From Cohnella hashimotonis (GTDB lineage Bacteria; Bacillota; Bacilli; Paenibacillales; Paenibacillaceae), in the NCBI RefSeq assembly GCF_030014955.1, contig NZ_JAGRPV010000001.1, forward strand, positions 3,472,001 through 3,536,000: a DNA stretch of 64,000 nucleotides, read 5' to 3'. Shown here in pieces: positions 49,281 to 57,985 of the stretch (positions within the stretch are counted from its first letter, which is position 1; each line of letters starts with the position of its first letter). Both the position numbers and the translations under genes were made by a program. The notes below the pieces were generated by a model that searched no databases, had not been told where the DNA came from, and saw nothing but the letters and a program-made list of their open reading frames with translations.

Positions 49281-51944
49281 TTAATAGAGCCAGCCTTGCA
49301 GCGCCAAGACAGTGCAGGCAAACGCGATTAAGACAATCAGCAAGCCGTCTCGCGCGTGCCAGCGCAGCCGCTCGGCCTCGCTAGGCGCATCGCGCCTGCC
49401 GATCCCGCGGCTCTCGAGCGCCAGCGTTACAGTCTCCCCCATCCGGAACAACGCAAGCATAAACGGCACGGCCGCGCTGCCCAGCCTGCGAATGATCGCC
49501 GCAGGTGACCGTCTGGCGTCCTTGCCTCTTGCGACTGCGATTCGGGCAAAGCGGTTCCACTCCGCGAGCAGCTGCGGCACGAACCGCAAGAGCAGCGTAA
49601 CGGTCAGGACAAGACGCTGCGATCGTCTTCCTGCGCCGCCCTTTCGAGGCAACAGTTGCATGAGCGCGCGGCGCAGGCGAAGCGGCGGAATGGCGGCGGG
49701 CAGCGCAATCCCGATCGCGAGCACGAGCCAGGTTTTCGCGAACGAACGAAAAGTGGCCATGCTGTCCGCAGCATGCCACCAGTCGCCGCTCTCGCCGCTG
49801 CTGCCCGTCAGACCGGACAGCGCCGTCGACGCGACGGCGAACAGCGCGAACGAGGCAAGCGGGCCTTTGTACTCGCGCAGCGGCAGCCGGGCGAGCCCTG
49901 CGATCGCTGCCGTCAGCACGGCGGAAGCCGCCAGTCCGGCCCATCCGCGCGACGCGAACATCGACAGCGACAGCAGCACATACCCGAGCCATATCGCTCT
50001 GGGATCGAAACCGGACAACCGGTTGCGCGGGACCACGACCGCTGGACGCTTCCTCGCCTTGATCGGCGCTTGCACTTCGGCACCTTCGGCGTTCAAACGA
50101 TTCAAGTCCTGTTCCATGCGCGCATCAGACGCCAATGCATCGTCGCCAAGAAGTCCGTTAGATCGATGTCCATGCAATCGATGTCCATTCACTCGGTGCC
50201 CATGGGACACGCTGAACGCCGCAATGTCCTTTGTCGTCCATACCCGCTCTTCCGCCAGTCCAAGCAGCCAAGCCTCGCGGGCTGCCTTATACGATTCCGG
50301 CGCGCGAAGCCCCGCTTCCGTCCACCATTCGGGATGCGCGAGCAGCGCGTGCCGGCTGCAGTGCCGGAATTCCCCGTCCGCCCCGAGCAGCAGCAGCTCG
50401 TCCGCAAACGGCAGCGCCCAGTCGGGATCGTGGGAGACGAGCAAAATACCCCGGCCGCTCAGCCGCTCTTCCGCCAGGCTTTGCGCCAATCTGTCGCATC
50501 CGAGGGCATCAAGGCCGGCCGTCGGCTCGTCCAGCAGCAGCCAGGACGCCGGCGTTGCCAGCGCGCAAGCGAGCGCCGTCCTGCGACGCTCGCCGCCGCT
50601 CATAGCATACGGATCCCGCTCTAGCCAGGAAGTCCCCCAGCCGACGGACCGAAGCCCATGTTCAAGTCGCGCGCAGCGTTCCGCCGCCTTCAGCTTATAA
50701 GGCCTTAGCACATAGTCGAGCTCCGCTTCGACCGATCGGGCGAACAGCTGCTCCTCCGGGGCTTGGCTCGCATAGCTGTAGGTCAACAATCGATGCCGGC
50801 GCGCGGACCGTCCGCTGCGTGCAGCCTGCTGTTGACCCGCGGCAAGGAATTCGGCTCGAACGTCCTCGACCTTGCGCAGTCCTGCGGCGATCTCCAGCAG
50901 CCGCGTCTTGCCCGAACCGTTCGGGCCGAGCACGACGACTACACGGCCCGGCTCAAGCGTTAGCGCGTCCGCTGCAGGCAGCGCGCCGCCTCCGCCGCCG
51001 CGCAGTCGCAAACCCTCAATGCGCAGCGCGGAAGACGAATAGGACGCCGAGCGGTTCGAATCGCCCCGGCCAAGCGTTTGGACGTCTGGCGCTTCGTCTA
51101 TTCTGGCGCGGCCCGCAGCATTGCGAAGCAGCGCCGATTCACGCGCCAACTCGGCGATATACGGCAGCCTGAGCCCTGCGAGAAGACAAGGCGGTGCAGA
51201 TTGGCCTTCTTCGGCCTGCGCATGGCCGTGCAAAAATTCGTGCACGCTGCCGTCGTACAACAATCTTCCGGCCGCAAGCGCGATGACGCGGCGCTTCGGA
51301 TCCGAGGCCAGCTCTTCAATCCGCTGCGTAATCCAGACGATCGACGCGCCTTCGCGCTGTCTCTTCAGCGCCAGCCGCCGCACGAGCGACTGCGAATGCG
51401 CGTCGAGCATCGAGGTCGCCTCGTCCAAGACAAGCAAGGGCGCATGACCCGCCGCCGCAGCGGCGACGGCCGCAAGCTGCCTTTGCCCCCCCGACAGCGC
51501 GCTCCACGGCAGATCCGCCGCCTCGTTCAGTCCGGCTTCGCCAAGCGCCTCGTCGGCCAGACGCAAAATGTCGGAGCCTTTCGTGCCGAGCCACTCCAGC
51601 GCGAAAACGATCTCCTCGCGCGGCGTCGTCCCGAACAGCTGCGCGTCCGGCTGCTGCATCACGTAAGGCGCCGGATCGTCGCCCGCGAACCCGCGGTCCC
51701 ACAGCGCCGCGCGAAGCTCGCCCTGAACGCCCAGACCCGCGATCCCTCTGCCTATCGTCGATTTACCGCTGCCGTTCGTCCCGACGACATACAGCCATTC
51801 GCCCGGCGACAGCGTCAGGTCGACCCGATCGAGCAGCGCCGGCGCATCCGCTGCCGCTTCCTCTCTGAAGACGGACATTCCCTTTATGATGAACTGCGAT
51901 CCGGCCGAGGACCGCTCCGGGCGCGAATCTACCGTTTCCGCCAT
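49281..51944 (-). CDS. Fused energy-coupling-factor module EcfA-EcfA'-EcfT (biotin uptake)
   Basis: A single 887-residue polypeptide containing two ABC ATPase domains and a transmembrane coupling protein, normally three proteins. NBD1 (about 18-240): Walker A GTNGSGKST (55-63), signature LSGGQ (150-154), Walker B LLVLDE (170-175). NBD2 (about 305-545): Walker A GPNGSGKT (340-347), signature MSGGE (448-452), Walker B LLLDEP (469-474), H-loop His505. In NBD1 the H-loop reads ITQ (Gln207 in place of His). A His-rich linker (580-597) leads to EcfT (about 640-887), with coupling motifs ARG (805-807) and ESRG (844-847). It is divergent from bioY across a BirA box and so probably powers biotin import. 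ATG at 51944 with AAGGA. Confidence 0.9.
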   Translation of the reverse strand: MAETVDSRPERSSAGSQFIIKGMSVFREEAAADAPALLDRVDLTLSPGEWLYVVGTNGSGKSTIGRGIAGLGVQGELRAALWDRGFAGDDPAPYVMQQPDAQLFGTTPREEIVFALEWLGTKGSDILRLADEALGEAGLNEAADLPWSALSGGQRQLAAVAAAAAGHAPLLVLDEATSMLDAHSQSLVRRLALKRQREGASIVWITQRIEELASDPKRRVIALAAGRLLYDGSVHEFLHGHAQAEEGQSAPPCLLAGLRLPYIAELARESALLRNAAGRARIDEAPDVQTLGRGDSNRSASYSSSALRIEGLRLRGGGGGALPAADALTLEPGRVVVVLGPNGSGKTRLLEIAAGLRKVEDVRAEFLAAGQQQAARSGRSARRHRLLTYSYASQAPEEQLFARSVEAELDYVLRPYKLKAAERCARLEHGLRSVGWGTSWLERDPYAMSGGERRRTALACALATPASWLLLDEPTAGLDALGCDRLAQSLAEERLSGRGILLVSHDPDWALPFADELLLLGADGEFRHCSRHALLAHPEWWTEAGLRAPESYKAAREAWLLGLAEERVWTTKDIAAFSVSHGHRVNGHRLHGHRSNGLLGDDALASDARMEQDLNRLNAEGAEVQAPIKARKRPAVVVPRNRLSGFDPRAIWLGYVLLSLSMFASRGWAGLAASAVLTAAIAGLARLPLREYKGPLASFALFAVASTALSGLTGSSGESGDWWHAADSMATFRSFAKTWLVLAIGIALPAAIPPLRLRRALMQLLPRKGGAGRRSQRLVLTVTLLLRFVPQLLAEWNRFARIAVARGKDARRSPAAIIRRLGSAAVPFMLALFRMGETVTLALESRGIGRRDAPSEAERLRWHARDGLLIVLIAFACTVLALQGWLY

Positions 51945-51992
51945 CTTTAAATTCCTTCTTCCCAAACCGGTTGTCTCGTGCTAGAATTCCAA

Positions 51993-52025
51993 TTGTTAAC
52001 CATCAATCCGATTTCAGGTTAACAT
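51993..52025. promoter_or_regulatory. BirA operator
   Basis: TTGTTAACC (51993-52001), 15 bp, then GGTTAACAT (52017-52025) is a near-perfect biotin-repressor site (inverted GTTAACC/GGTTAAC arms). It lies between the divergent ECF module and bioY, so one site may repress both when biotin is plentiful. Confidence 0.88.
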
Positions 52026-52043
52026 TCGAGAGGAGAATTGACA

Positions 52044-52706
52044 ATGACTGATTTAAAACGATCTCTTTCGCCTACGAGCGGCGATTCCGAGCGAACAGGC
52101 GGCGCGATCGTCGTACGGCCGAACGCCGCGTCCGCATGGATCGGCAAGACCGTATTTACCGCCCTCTTCGCCGCGCTTTTCATCGCTTTCAGCTATGCAT
52201 CGATTCCGCTCGGCTTCACTTCCGTCCCGATCACCCTGCAGACGCTGGCCGTCATGCTTGCGGGCGGGCTGCTCGGGGCGCGCCTCGGCTTTGCGAGCAT
52301 CGGGCTTGTCGTCCTGCTCGCCGCCGCAGGACTGCCGCTGCTTCACGGTCGAGGCGGGCTGTCCACGGTATTCGGACCGACCGGCGGCTTCATCTGGATG
52401 TTTCCGTTTCAAGCGCTGTTCATCGGCATGACGGCTGACCGGCTGTTTCGCAACGGCCGCAAGACGACGCAGCGTACATACGCCATTCTGATCGTTTCAA
52501 TCGTCCTGTTCGGCGTAGCGCTCGCCTATGTCGGCGGCGTACCCTGGTACGCGTACAAAGCGCATCTCTCGCTTAACGCGGCGCTGATCGGCGCCTGTTA
52601 TCCGTACATTCCCGGCGATCTTGTCAAAGCCGCGGTCGCCGTCATCATCATCGCCGCGCTGCGGCCTGCGCTCTCCGGCACGCTCAAGCGACTGTCCGGT
52701 CGTTAA
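52044..52706 (+). CDS. bioY: Biotin transporter BioY (ECF S component)
   Basis: A 220-residue, six-helix S component that binds biotin in the membrane. Typical blocks are ALFAALFIAFSYASIPLGFTSVPITLQTLAVMLAGGLLGARLG, GLPLLHGRGGLSTVFGPTGGFIWMF and PYIPGDLVKAAVAVIIIAAL. The AxxxA-like motifs in helix 1 suit docking to EcfT. ATG at 52044 after GAGGAG, just past the BirA box. Divergent from the fused ECF module, which together would form a complete importer. Confidence 0.94.
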   Translation: MTDLKRSLSPTSGDSERTGGAIVVRPNAASAWIGKTVFTALFAALFIAFSYASIPLGFTSVPITLQTLAVMLAGGLLGARLGFASIGLVVLLAAAGLPLLHGRGGLSTVFGPTGGFIWMFPFQALFIGMTADRLFRNGRKTTQRTYAILIVSIVLFGVALAYVGGVPWYAYKAHLSLNAALIGACYPYIPGDLVKAAVAVIIIAALRPALSGTLKRLSGR

Positions 52707-52746
52707 TCTTCCGCTTTTCCGCTCCATTCTTAAATGCGTCGCCACA

Positions 52747-52800
52747 GCAAAGATCGCCCCTCCTCCGGCACCGGCCAAGGTAGGGGCGATCTTTGCTTCT
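52747..52800. terminator. Bidirectional terminator downstream of bioY
   Basis: GCAAAGATCGCCCCT (52747-52761) pairs perfectly with AGGGGCGATCTTTGC (52782-52796), followed by TTCTTTT. Confidence 0.92.
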
Positions 52801-52821
52801 TTTGAATGACGGATATCGCGG

Positions 52822-53223
52822 TCAGATGACCGTCAATCCCCCATATCTGGCCAGCTCCTCGATCAAGCGCTTGTAGATCGGCAGCCTGAATTCCATCGGA
52901 CCCGTGCGATGAATCCCCCCGCGATGATGCACGACGACCTCTTTTGCGTAAACCGCATAATAGGCGCTCCCCGCCGCAATCGATCCGTAAGCAATCTCGC
53001 CGCTGGCCGTGCGGGCCGCTCTCAGCGCCTTGCGATCGAGACGGACACTCTCGCAGGGAACGACGCTCACGATATGCTCGAACAGGATGTAGTAGTTCAT
53101 ATGCGGCTTTTGCACGACCAGCTCCCGCGTCGAAAGCGTCAGCCCGAAGGGGCCTTTCTTATGCGAAATTTTGAGCTCGCCGGTCAAACCTTTGATTTGC
53201 AGAAAATCCGAGATCGGAATCAC
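52822..53223 (-). CDS. Conserved-looking hypothetical protein
   Basis: A 133-residue soluble protein that I do not recognise. It is rich in beta-strand-like segments (GLTGELKISHKKGPFGLTLSTRELVVQ, MNYYILFEHIVSVVP, AYYAVYAKEVVVHHRGG) and ends with a helix (YKRLIEELARYGGL), suggesting a PH-like or small beta-barrel fold. The start is GTG (complement of 53221-53223) with AGGGA upstream. It is divergent from the next gene across 158 bp. Confidence 0.65.
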   Translation of the reverse strand: MIPISDFLQIKGLTGELKISHKKGPFGLTLSTRELVVQKPHMNYYILFEHIVSVVPCESVRLDRKALRAARTASGEIAYGSIAAGSAYYAVYAKEVVVHHRGGIHRTGPMEFRLPIYKRLIEELARYGGLTVI

Positions 53224-53381
53224 CTTCTTCCCTGGAAATGTACGTCATGGGGCGTGTCTCGTCCAAACGATCGGGCGATAGTCAAAGGTACAGGCAGCGG
53301 AGTGCGCGTCGGCATATTCTGAAGGCATGCGGCTGCCGCGAGGGCAGCAAAGTCCTGCATTCGGGAGCGTGAAACGGTGCG

Positions 53382-54383
53382 ATGATCAGCAGCATACTGG
53401 ACCTTATCGTCAGCGATCTGCCGGATAGAACGGTCCATATGACGTCCGGCTGTGCGTACGGCGAAGAAAATCCCTTGACGGAGATCGGAGACGGTACCGA
53501 GATCACGCTCATAAACGGAAATCATTCCGCAAAAGCGGTTGTCCGCTTGCGAAGCGGAGGCGAGTGCTTCCATGGCAGTTTCGAGCTCGGCGCTCCTTTG
53601 GCGAGACAGCTTCGGCTGATCGGCAACAAACGGTTCAAACTCGTTTACGATCCCGACCGCAAGTCGATCAAAATCGTCTCATCGCCCGTGTCGGCGGCTT
53701 CCGCCTCGATAAGCAGCGATACGAAAGTCGGATCCGGCCGATTGTCGATCGGTTATGCGCTGCTTAGTCAGCTCGGCTTGCCCGACGATAATCGGGATCA
53801 TACGCTGACGATCAGGCATGGCGGGTCATCCCGGCGATTATCCGTTCGTTCGCCAGCCAATCTGTTCGAAGGCGGTCTGAAGCTGCATCCCGATTCGGTA
53901 CGCGCGCTCAAGCTTCGAACCGGGACGAACTACAAGCTCAGCTACGATCAACGGGCCAGAGAGCTCGTCTTTATGCGGACGGGCGGTGCGCCCTCCGGCG
54001 CCGGACCGGCGAAAAGGATAGCCCACCGTTCGGAAGGCGCGAACCGATCCGGCGGCGCGAATCGCTCAAGCGGCGCAAGCCGGTCGGGCGGCACCGCCGC
54101 TTCCCCTCTTCCCGCGTCCGCGAAGGATCGATCGAAGGGCGCCGCCGGCCTCCGCCCCGCCGCGCCGAAGCGCAAGCGCGCACCTAGGCGTCTGCCGGAG
54201 CCGTCCGCCGCGACCGTTGACGACCGGCGACCCGCCGATCGCCTCTCGAAGCCGAACCGTCCGACGAAAAGCGCGACGCCGGCGCCGGTTTTTCACTCCG
54301 CCAAGGGAAGCGGCTCCGGCAAACAAGTGGCAACAGGTCAAGCCGCCCCGTCCAAGCCGTATATGCCGAAGGGCCGCGCATAA
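53382..54383 (+). CDS. Hypothetical protein with duplicated beta domain and basic disordered tail
   Basis: A 333-residue protein not assigned to a family. The first 200 residues contain two related segments, LARQLRLIGNKRFKLVYDPDRKSIKIV (about 73-99) and SVRALKLRTGTNYKLSYDQRARELVFM (about 172-198). Each ends a block of alternating hydrophobic residues, which suggests an internal duplication. The last 130 residues are low complexity and very basic (GANRSGGANRSSGASRSGG, PKRKRAPRRLP), like a nucleic-acid-binding or wall-binding tail. There is no signal peptide. ATG at 53382 has only a distant GGGAG (14 bp), so the start is uncertain; ATG at 53439 is an alternative. Confidence 0.65.
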   Translation: MISSILDLIVSDLPDRTVHMTSGCAYGEENPLTEIGDGTEITLINGNHSAKAVVRLRSGGECFHGSFELGAPLARQLRLIGNKRFKLVYDPDRKSIKIVSSPVSAASASISSDTKVGSGRLSIGYALLSQLGLPDDNRDHTLTIRHGGSSRRLSVRSPANLFEGGLKLHPDSVRALKLRTGTNYKLSYDQRARELVFMRTGGAPSGAGPAKRIAHRSEGANRSGGANRSSGASRSGGTAASPLPASAKDRSKGAAGLRPAAPKRKRAPRRLPEPSAATVDDRRPADRLSKPNRPTKSATPAPVFHSAKGSGSGKQVATGQAAPSKPYMPKGRA

Positions 54384-54473
54384 TGCCGCGGCCCTTCTTG
54401 CCGTGAGCCGAGAAATCCTGCCGGTGCAGGCTCTAGCTACGCAATTCCAACTGGCGAAAATAACGTGCCGCGA

Positions 54474-54986
54474 TCAGTCGATACAAGTCTCCGGCTCTTC
54501 GGCCTGAGGCGTCGCGGCTTCGACGTCCAGCTTCTCTGCGACCGTATCGCGGATGATGCTGACGATGGACTGCAGCATATAGTTGACGTCCGTCTGGCTC
54601 TGCTGGAACTGCTGCACGACCGGCATGCCGTCGAGCTCGTCCTGGAGCGCCGCGATCTCGCCTTCGATCTTCTCGACCATCGCCGGATTTTTGAACGTCT
54701 TCTGGAACGCGACAAGCTCTTTTTGCTTCTTTTTAATCTGGGAGATCAAGACCTGCACTTTGTCGTGGCGCTGAATGAGCCGCTCCGCGTGCTGATACGT
54801 CTGCACCTCGTCGGCCGTCGTGATCAGCTGCGCCAGCTCCTTGGCGCGCGCGAGGATGTCGTCGCGCAAGATGAGCTCCCGGTTGTCGAACTCGGGAATG
54901 ACATAGCCCTCCGGCTGTCCGAGATCGGGTACGCCGTGGCTGCAGCCGTCGTGGCCGTGATGGTGATCGTGCGAATGCTGAGACAT
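54474..54986 (-). CDS. ricA: RicA (YmcA), YlbF/YmcA-family regulator
   Basis: A 170-residue YlbF-family protein next to miaB, as with ymcA in Bacillus. In B. subtilis RicA forms an iron-sulfur complex with RicF and RicT that aids RNase Y-dependent mRNA maturation, competence, biofilm formation and sporulation. Helical core: LARAKELAQLITTADEVQTYQHAERLIQ and KKKQKELVAFQKTFKNP. The N-terminus has an extra His-rich sequence (HSHDHHHGHDGCSHG, residues 4-18) with one Cys, and the C-terminus ends ETCID. ATG at 54986 with GGGAGG. It lies 40 bp after miaB. Confidence 0.88.
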   Translation of the reverse strand: MSQHSHDHHHGHDGCSHGVPDLGQPEGYVIPEFDNRELILRDDILARAKELAQLITTADEVQTYQHAERLIQRHDKVQVLISQIKKKQKELVAFQKTFKNPAMVEKIEGEIAALQDELDGMPVVQQFQQSQTDVNYMLQSIVSIIRDTVAEKLDVEAATPQAEEPETCID

Positions 54987-55026
54987 GAATTGGGTTCCTC
55001 CCGAATGTGTTCTGCCTTTTGCCAGT

Positions 55027-56631
55027 TTATACGCCGCCGGCCGTTATCGGCCATTCGCGCTCCGGTTCGGCAAGGCCGATGGCTTCTGCCCGGATGAACC
55101 AGGTCTGCGGCTGCGTGACGCGCACCTTGGCAAACTGTCCGATCCACGACTTGGGTCCTTCGAAGTGGATCAGCTTGTTGCTGCGCGTACGCCCGGACAG
55201 CACGCTGGCGTTGTTCTTGCTCTCGCCTTCGACGAGCACCTCGACGACCTGACCCGCGAGCTCCAGGTTGCTGGCCAGGCTCATCTCGGCGATCACCTCG
55301 TTTAGTCTCGCGAGCCTGCGCTGCTTAGCCTCGTACGGCACATTGTCCTCCATCTCGGCGGCCGGTGTGCCGGCGCGCGGCGAGTAGATGAACGTATACG
55401 CCATCGAGATGCCGGCCTCGCGAACGACCTCCAGCGTCTCTTCGAACTGTTCCTCGGTCTCGCCGGGGAAGCCGACGATGATATCGCTGGTCAGCACGGC
55501 GTTCGGCATCGCGGCGCGGATGCGTCCGACGAGCGACAGGAACTGCTCGCGCGTGTATTTGCGGCTCATTCGCTTGAGCACTTCGCTGCTGCCCGATTGG
55601 AACGGCAGATGAATATGCTCCACCAGATTGCCGCCCTTGGCGAGCACCTCGATCAGATGATCGTCGAAGTCCCGCGGATGGCTTGTCGTGAACCGGACGC
55701 GCGGGATGTCGATCTTGCGGATATCGTCCATCAGATCGCCGAACCGGTAGTTGCGGTCCGCGAAGTCCTTGCCGTATGCGTTGACATTCTGTCCGAGCAG
55801 CGTGATTTCCTTGAAGCCCTGGCGCGCGAGCTCGCGCACTTCGGCGATGACGTCCTCCGGCACCCGGCTGCGCTCCTTGCCTCGCGTGTACGGCACGATG
55901 CAGTACGTGCAAAACTTGTCGCAGCCGTACATGATGTTCACCCAGGCGCGGAGACCTTCCCGCTTCTTCGGCAGATTCTCGATGATGTCGCCTTCCTTGG
56001 ACCAGACCTCGACGACCATCTCCTTGCCGTAATGCGCTTCCTTCAGCAGTTCGGGCAGACGATGAATGTTGTGGGTGCCGAAAATGAGATCGACATGCGG
56101 ATGCTTCTCCAGAATCCGGTTGACCACCGACACCTCCTGGGACATGCAACCGCATACGCCGAGCACCAGCTCGGGCTTCTGCAGCTTGAGCCGCTTGAGA
56201 TGGCCGAGCTCGCCGAACACCTTGTCCTCCGCGTTTTCGCGGACCGCGCAGGTGTTGATCAAAATAACGTCCGCCTGCTGCTTGTCTTCGGTGGCGGTAT
56301 ATCCCATTTCCTCGAACAATCCGCGCATAATCTCCGTGTCATGCTCGTTCATCTGGCAGCCGTAAGTGAAAATGCAGTAATACCGGCCTGTGCCGAACGT
56401 CTTCATATCCTCGGCGATGCCCGTATCGTAGTGGACCCGAATCTCTTCCTTGCCGCGCTTCTTGCCTTCCCGAAGATCGGGAGGCGAAGAGATCTGTACG
56501 TTGCGTCCGTTGATGCGATATGTCGTCTTTCCTTCCTCCTGGGCGATGACCTTGGCGCCCGAGAAGTCGAAGTATTTGGCATAGTCTTTAGCCGGACCGG
56601 CGGCTTGCCGTCCTTGGCCTTCCTTCGTCAT
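55027..56631 (-). CDS. miaB: tRNA-2-methylthio-N6-dimethylallyladenosine synthase
   Basis: A 534-residue methylthiotransferase that adds 2-methylthio to i6A37 of tRNAs reading U-starting codons. The N-terminal UPF0004 domain has cluster cysteines in [11 protein letters not shown] (Cys92), INTCAV (Cys128) and GVCGCMSQE (Cys160/162). The radical SAM motif CDKFCTYC (Cys237, 241, 244) and a C-terminal TRAM domain (about 460-527) complete it. Residues 1-70 form the longer N-terminal extension also found in Bacillus MiaB. ATG at 56631 after GGAGGT. First gene of miaB-ricA. Confidence 0.95.
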   Translation of the reverse strand: MTKEGQGRQAAGPAKDYAKYFDFSGAKVIAQEEGKTTYRINGRNVQISSPPDLREGKKRGKEEIRVHYDTGIAEDMKTFGTGRYYCIFTYGCQMNEHDTEIMRGLFEEMGYTATEDKQQADVILINTCAVRENAEDKVFGELGHLKRLKLQKPELVLGVCGCMSQEVSVVNRILEKHPHVDLIFGTHNIHRLPELLKEAHYGKEMVVEVWSKEGDIIENLPKKREGLRAWVNIMYGCDKFCTYCIVPYTRGKERSRVPEDVIAEVRELARQGFKEITLLGQNVNAYGKDFADRNYRFGDLMDDIRKIDIPRVRFTTSHPRDFDDHLIEVLAKGGNLVEHIHLPFQSGSSEVLKRMSRKYTREQFLSLVGRIRAAMPNAVLTSDIIVGFPGETEEQFEETLEVVREAGISMAYTFIYSPRAGTPAAEMEDNVPYEAKQRRLARLNEVIAEMSLASNLELAGQVVEVLVEGESKNNASVLSGRTRSNKLIHFEGPKSWIGQFAKVRVTQPQTWFIRAEAIGLAEPEREWPITAGGV

Positions 56632-56764
56632 GCGAAGAGATACCTCCTGTCGTCCGCCCTGATAGCGATGGGACCATTCGATTCTCCATTATAGCATAGC
56701 AATGTATGGCGCCCAAGCCTATTTCCGTCCGCCAAAACGCGCTTTGCCGCGTATGCGCGAAAAA

Positions 56765-56786
56765 CCCGGCAGCGGTGGCTGCCGGG
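56765..56786 (-). terminator. Terminator of the small-protein gene
   Basis: CCCGGCAGC-GGTG-GCTGCCGGG is a perfect 9-bp stem followed on the minus strand by TTTTTCG. It lies 16 bp past the stop codon of the 61-residue protein. Confidence 0.88.
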
Positions 56787-56802
56787 TCGCTCGACTTCAC
56801 GT

Positions 56803-56988
56803 CTATTTGCGCAAATTGCGCGTATCTATCATTCGATTTTGCCTGTCGGGATGACTGTTGATGCCTACCGGCCGCTGCTCCTTGACCGCTTCAAAGTTCG
56901 CCTTCGCCCTGTCCGCGTGAGCCTGCCATTGCTTGCCTTCTTCCTGCACGTCGATACCCTGCCTGTCCAACCTGCCGTTGTTCGTCAT
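56803..56988 (-). CDS. Small hydrophilic protein, 61 residues
   Basis: A 61-residue charged protein (GIDVQEEGKQWQAHADRAKA, INSHPDRQNRMIDTRNLRK) with no hydrophobic segment. It is preceded by a very good ribosome site (CGGAGGTGGGAAACGC) and followed by its own terminator, so I consider it a real gene. Its composition recalls small spore or stress proteins, but I do not recognise the family. Confidence 0.72.
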   Translation of the reverse strand: MTNNGRLDRQGIDVQEEGKQWQAHADRAKANFEAVKEQRPVGINSHPDRQNRMIDTRNLRK

Positions 56989-57088
56989 GCGTTTCCCACC
57001 TCCGGGTTGAATAAGGACATGGAATCTTTACCCGAGAAAGCGCAATCTTAAGCAGGACGAAGGCTTTTTTTCCTAAAGTAACGTCCGG

Positions 57089-57955
57089 TCAACGACGTCG
57101 CCAGCCAAAAACGCGTACATGGACGAGTGCCTTCGTCCCCCATTTCGACAGCACGTACAAGACGATAAACAGAAGAATCAAAGGCTTGAACAAAATCCAT
57201 GCGGCTATCCAGGCCACCCAAATTTGCCAGGGCTTCATTCTGCGGACGTATTTGCCTGGCACCGCGAATATACGAAATAACGGATGGGCAAGCTGCAGCG
57301 CCTCCAGGTATTCGTCCTGAAATTGCTTTTCATCCGGATTAAGCCGGATCGCGCTTTTCATGTACGTCTCGTCAAGCTTGAAGTCTCCGCGCCTGCGGGC
57401 TGCCCAGGCCAGATGCAGCAAGACGTGGGGCGTCTCGGCATCGAGCCGGATCGCCTGCTCGTCGAGCCTCGCCGACGCTTTAAAGTCGCCGAGCAGAGCC
57501 TCGACATAGCTGAGCAGCGCGAGGTACACGGCATTGTGGGGCTGAATCTCCAGCGCGTGCAGCAGCTCCGATTTGGCGTTCTGGAATTGACCTTTTTTAT
57601 TATAGTAATTGGCATTCAAGTAATAATAGAAGGACTCGTAAGGATCCAGCCGCAGCGCTTCGGTCAGCGCCTCCTGAAACGACTGGAGCCGGCCGCTCTC
57701 GTAATAGGCGGTCACGCGGACGAACCAGGCCAACAGATGCTCCGGATCGCGACGCAGCGCCTCCTGCGCCCAATGCAGCGCTTCTTCGTACCGGTCCGTG
57801 TACAGATAAATGCGCCCGGCAAGCGCCATCGCATCCGGGTCCTCCGGATCGAGCGCCAGAAGACGCTGCGTCTCCTCCAGCGCTTCCTTATACCGGTTCC
57901 ATTCGATTAGTTGCTCGGCCGCCCGATAGGACGCCTGCCAAGCCGACTCTTCCAA
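57089..57955 (-). CDS. Membrane-anchored TPR protein
   Basis: A 288-residue protein with about five to six tetratricopeptide repeats (residues 10-225; for example YKEALEETQRLLALDPEDPDA, YEEALHWAQEALRRDPEHLLA, FQEALTEALRLDPYE). Near the C-terminus one or two transmembrane helices (WQIWVAWIAAWILFKPLILLFIVLYVLS, about 243-270) end in a basic tail. The TPR part would face the cytosol. The start is TTG (complement of 57953-57955) with GGAGG 8 bp upstream. It lies 30 bp after the AAA+ gene, so the two probably work together. Confidence 0.82.
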   Translation of the reverse strand: MEESAWQASYRAAEQLIEWNRYKEALEETQRLLALDPEDPDAMALAGRIYLYTDRYEEALHWAQEALRRDPEHLLAWFVRVTAYYESGRLQSFQEALTEALRLDPYESFYYYLNANYYNKKGQFQNAKSELLHALEIQPHNAVYLALLSYVEALLGDFKASARLDEQAIRLDAETPHVLLHLAWAARRRGDFKLDETYMKSAIRLNPDEKQFQDEYLEALQLAHPLFRIFAVPGKYVRRMKPWQIWVAWIAAWILFKPLILLFIVLYVLSKWGTKALVHVRVFGWRRR

Positions 57956-57985
57956 CCGTGCCGCCTCCCCGCCTGCAGCGCCTGC

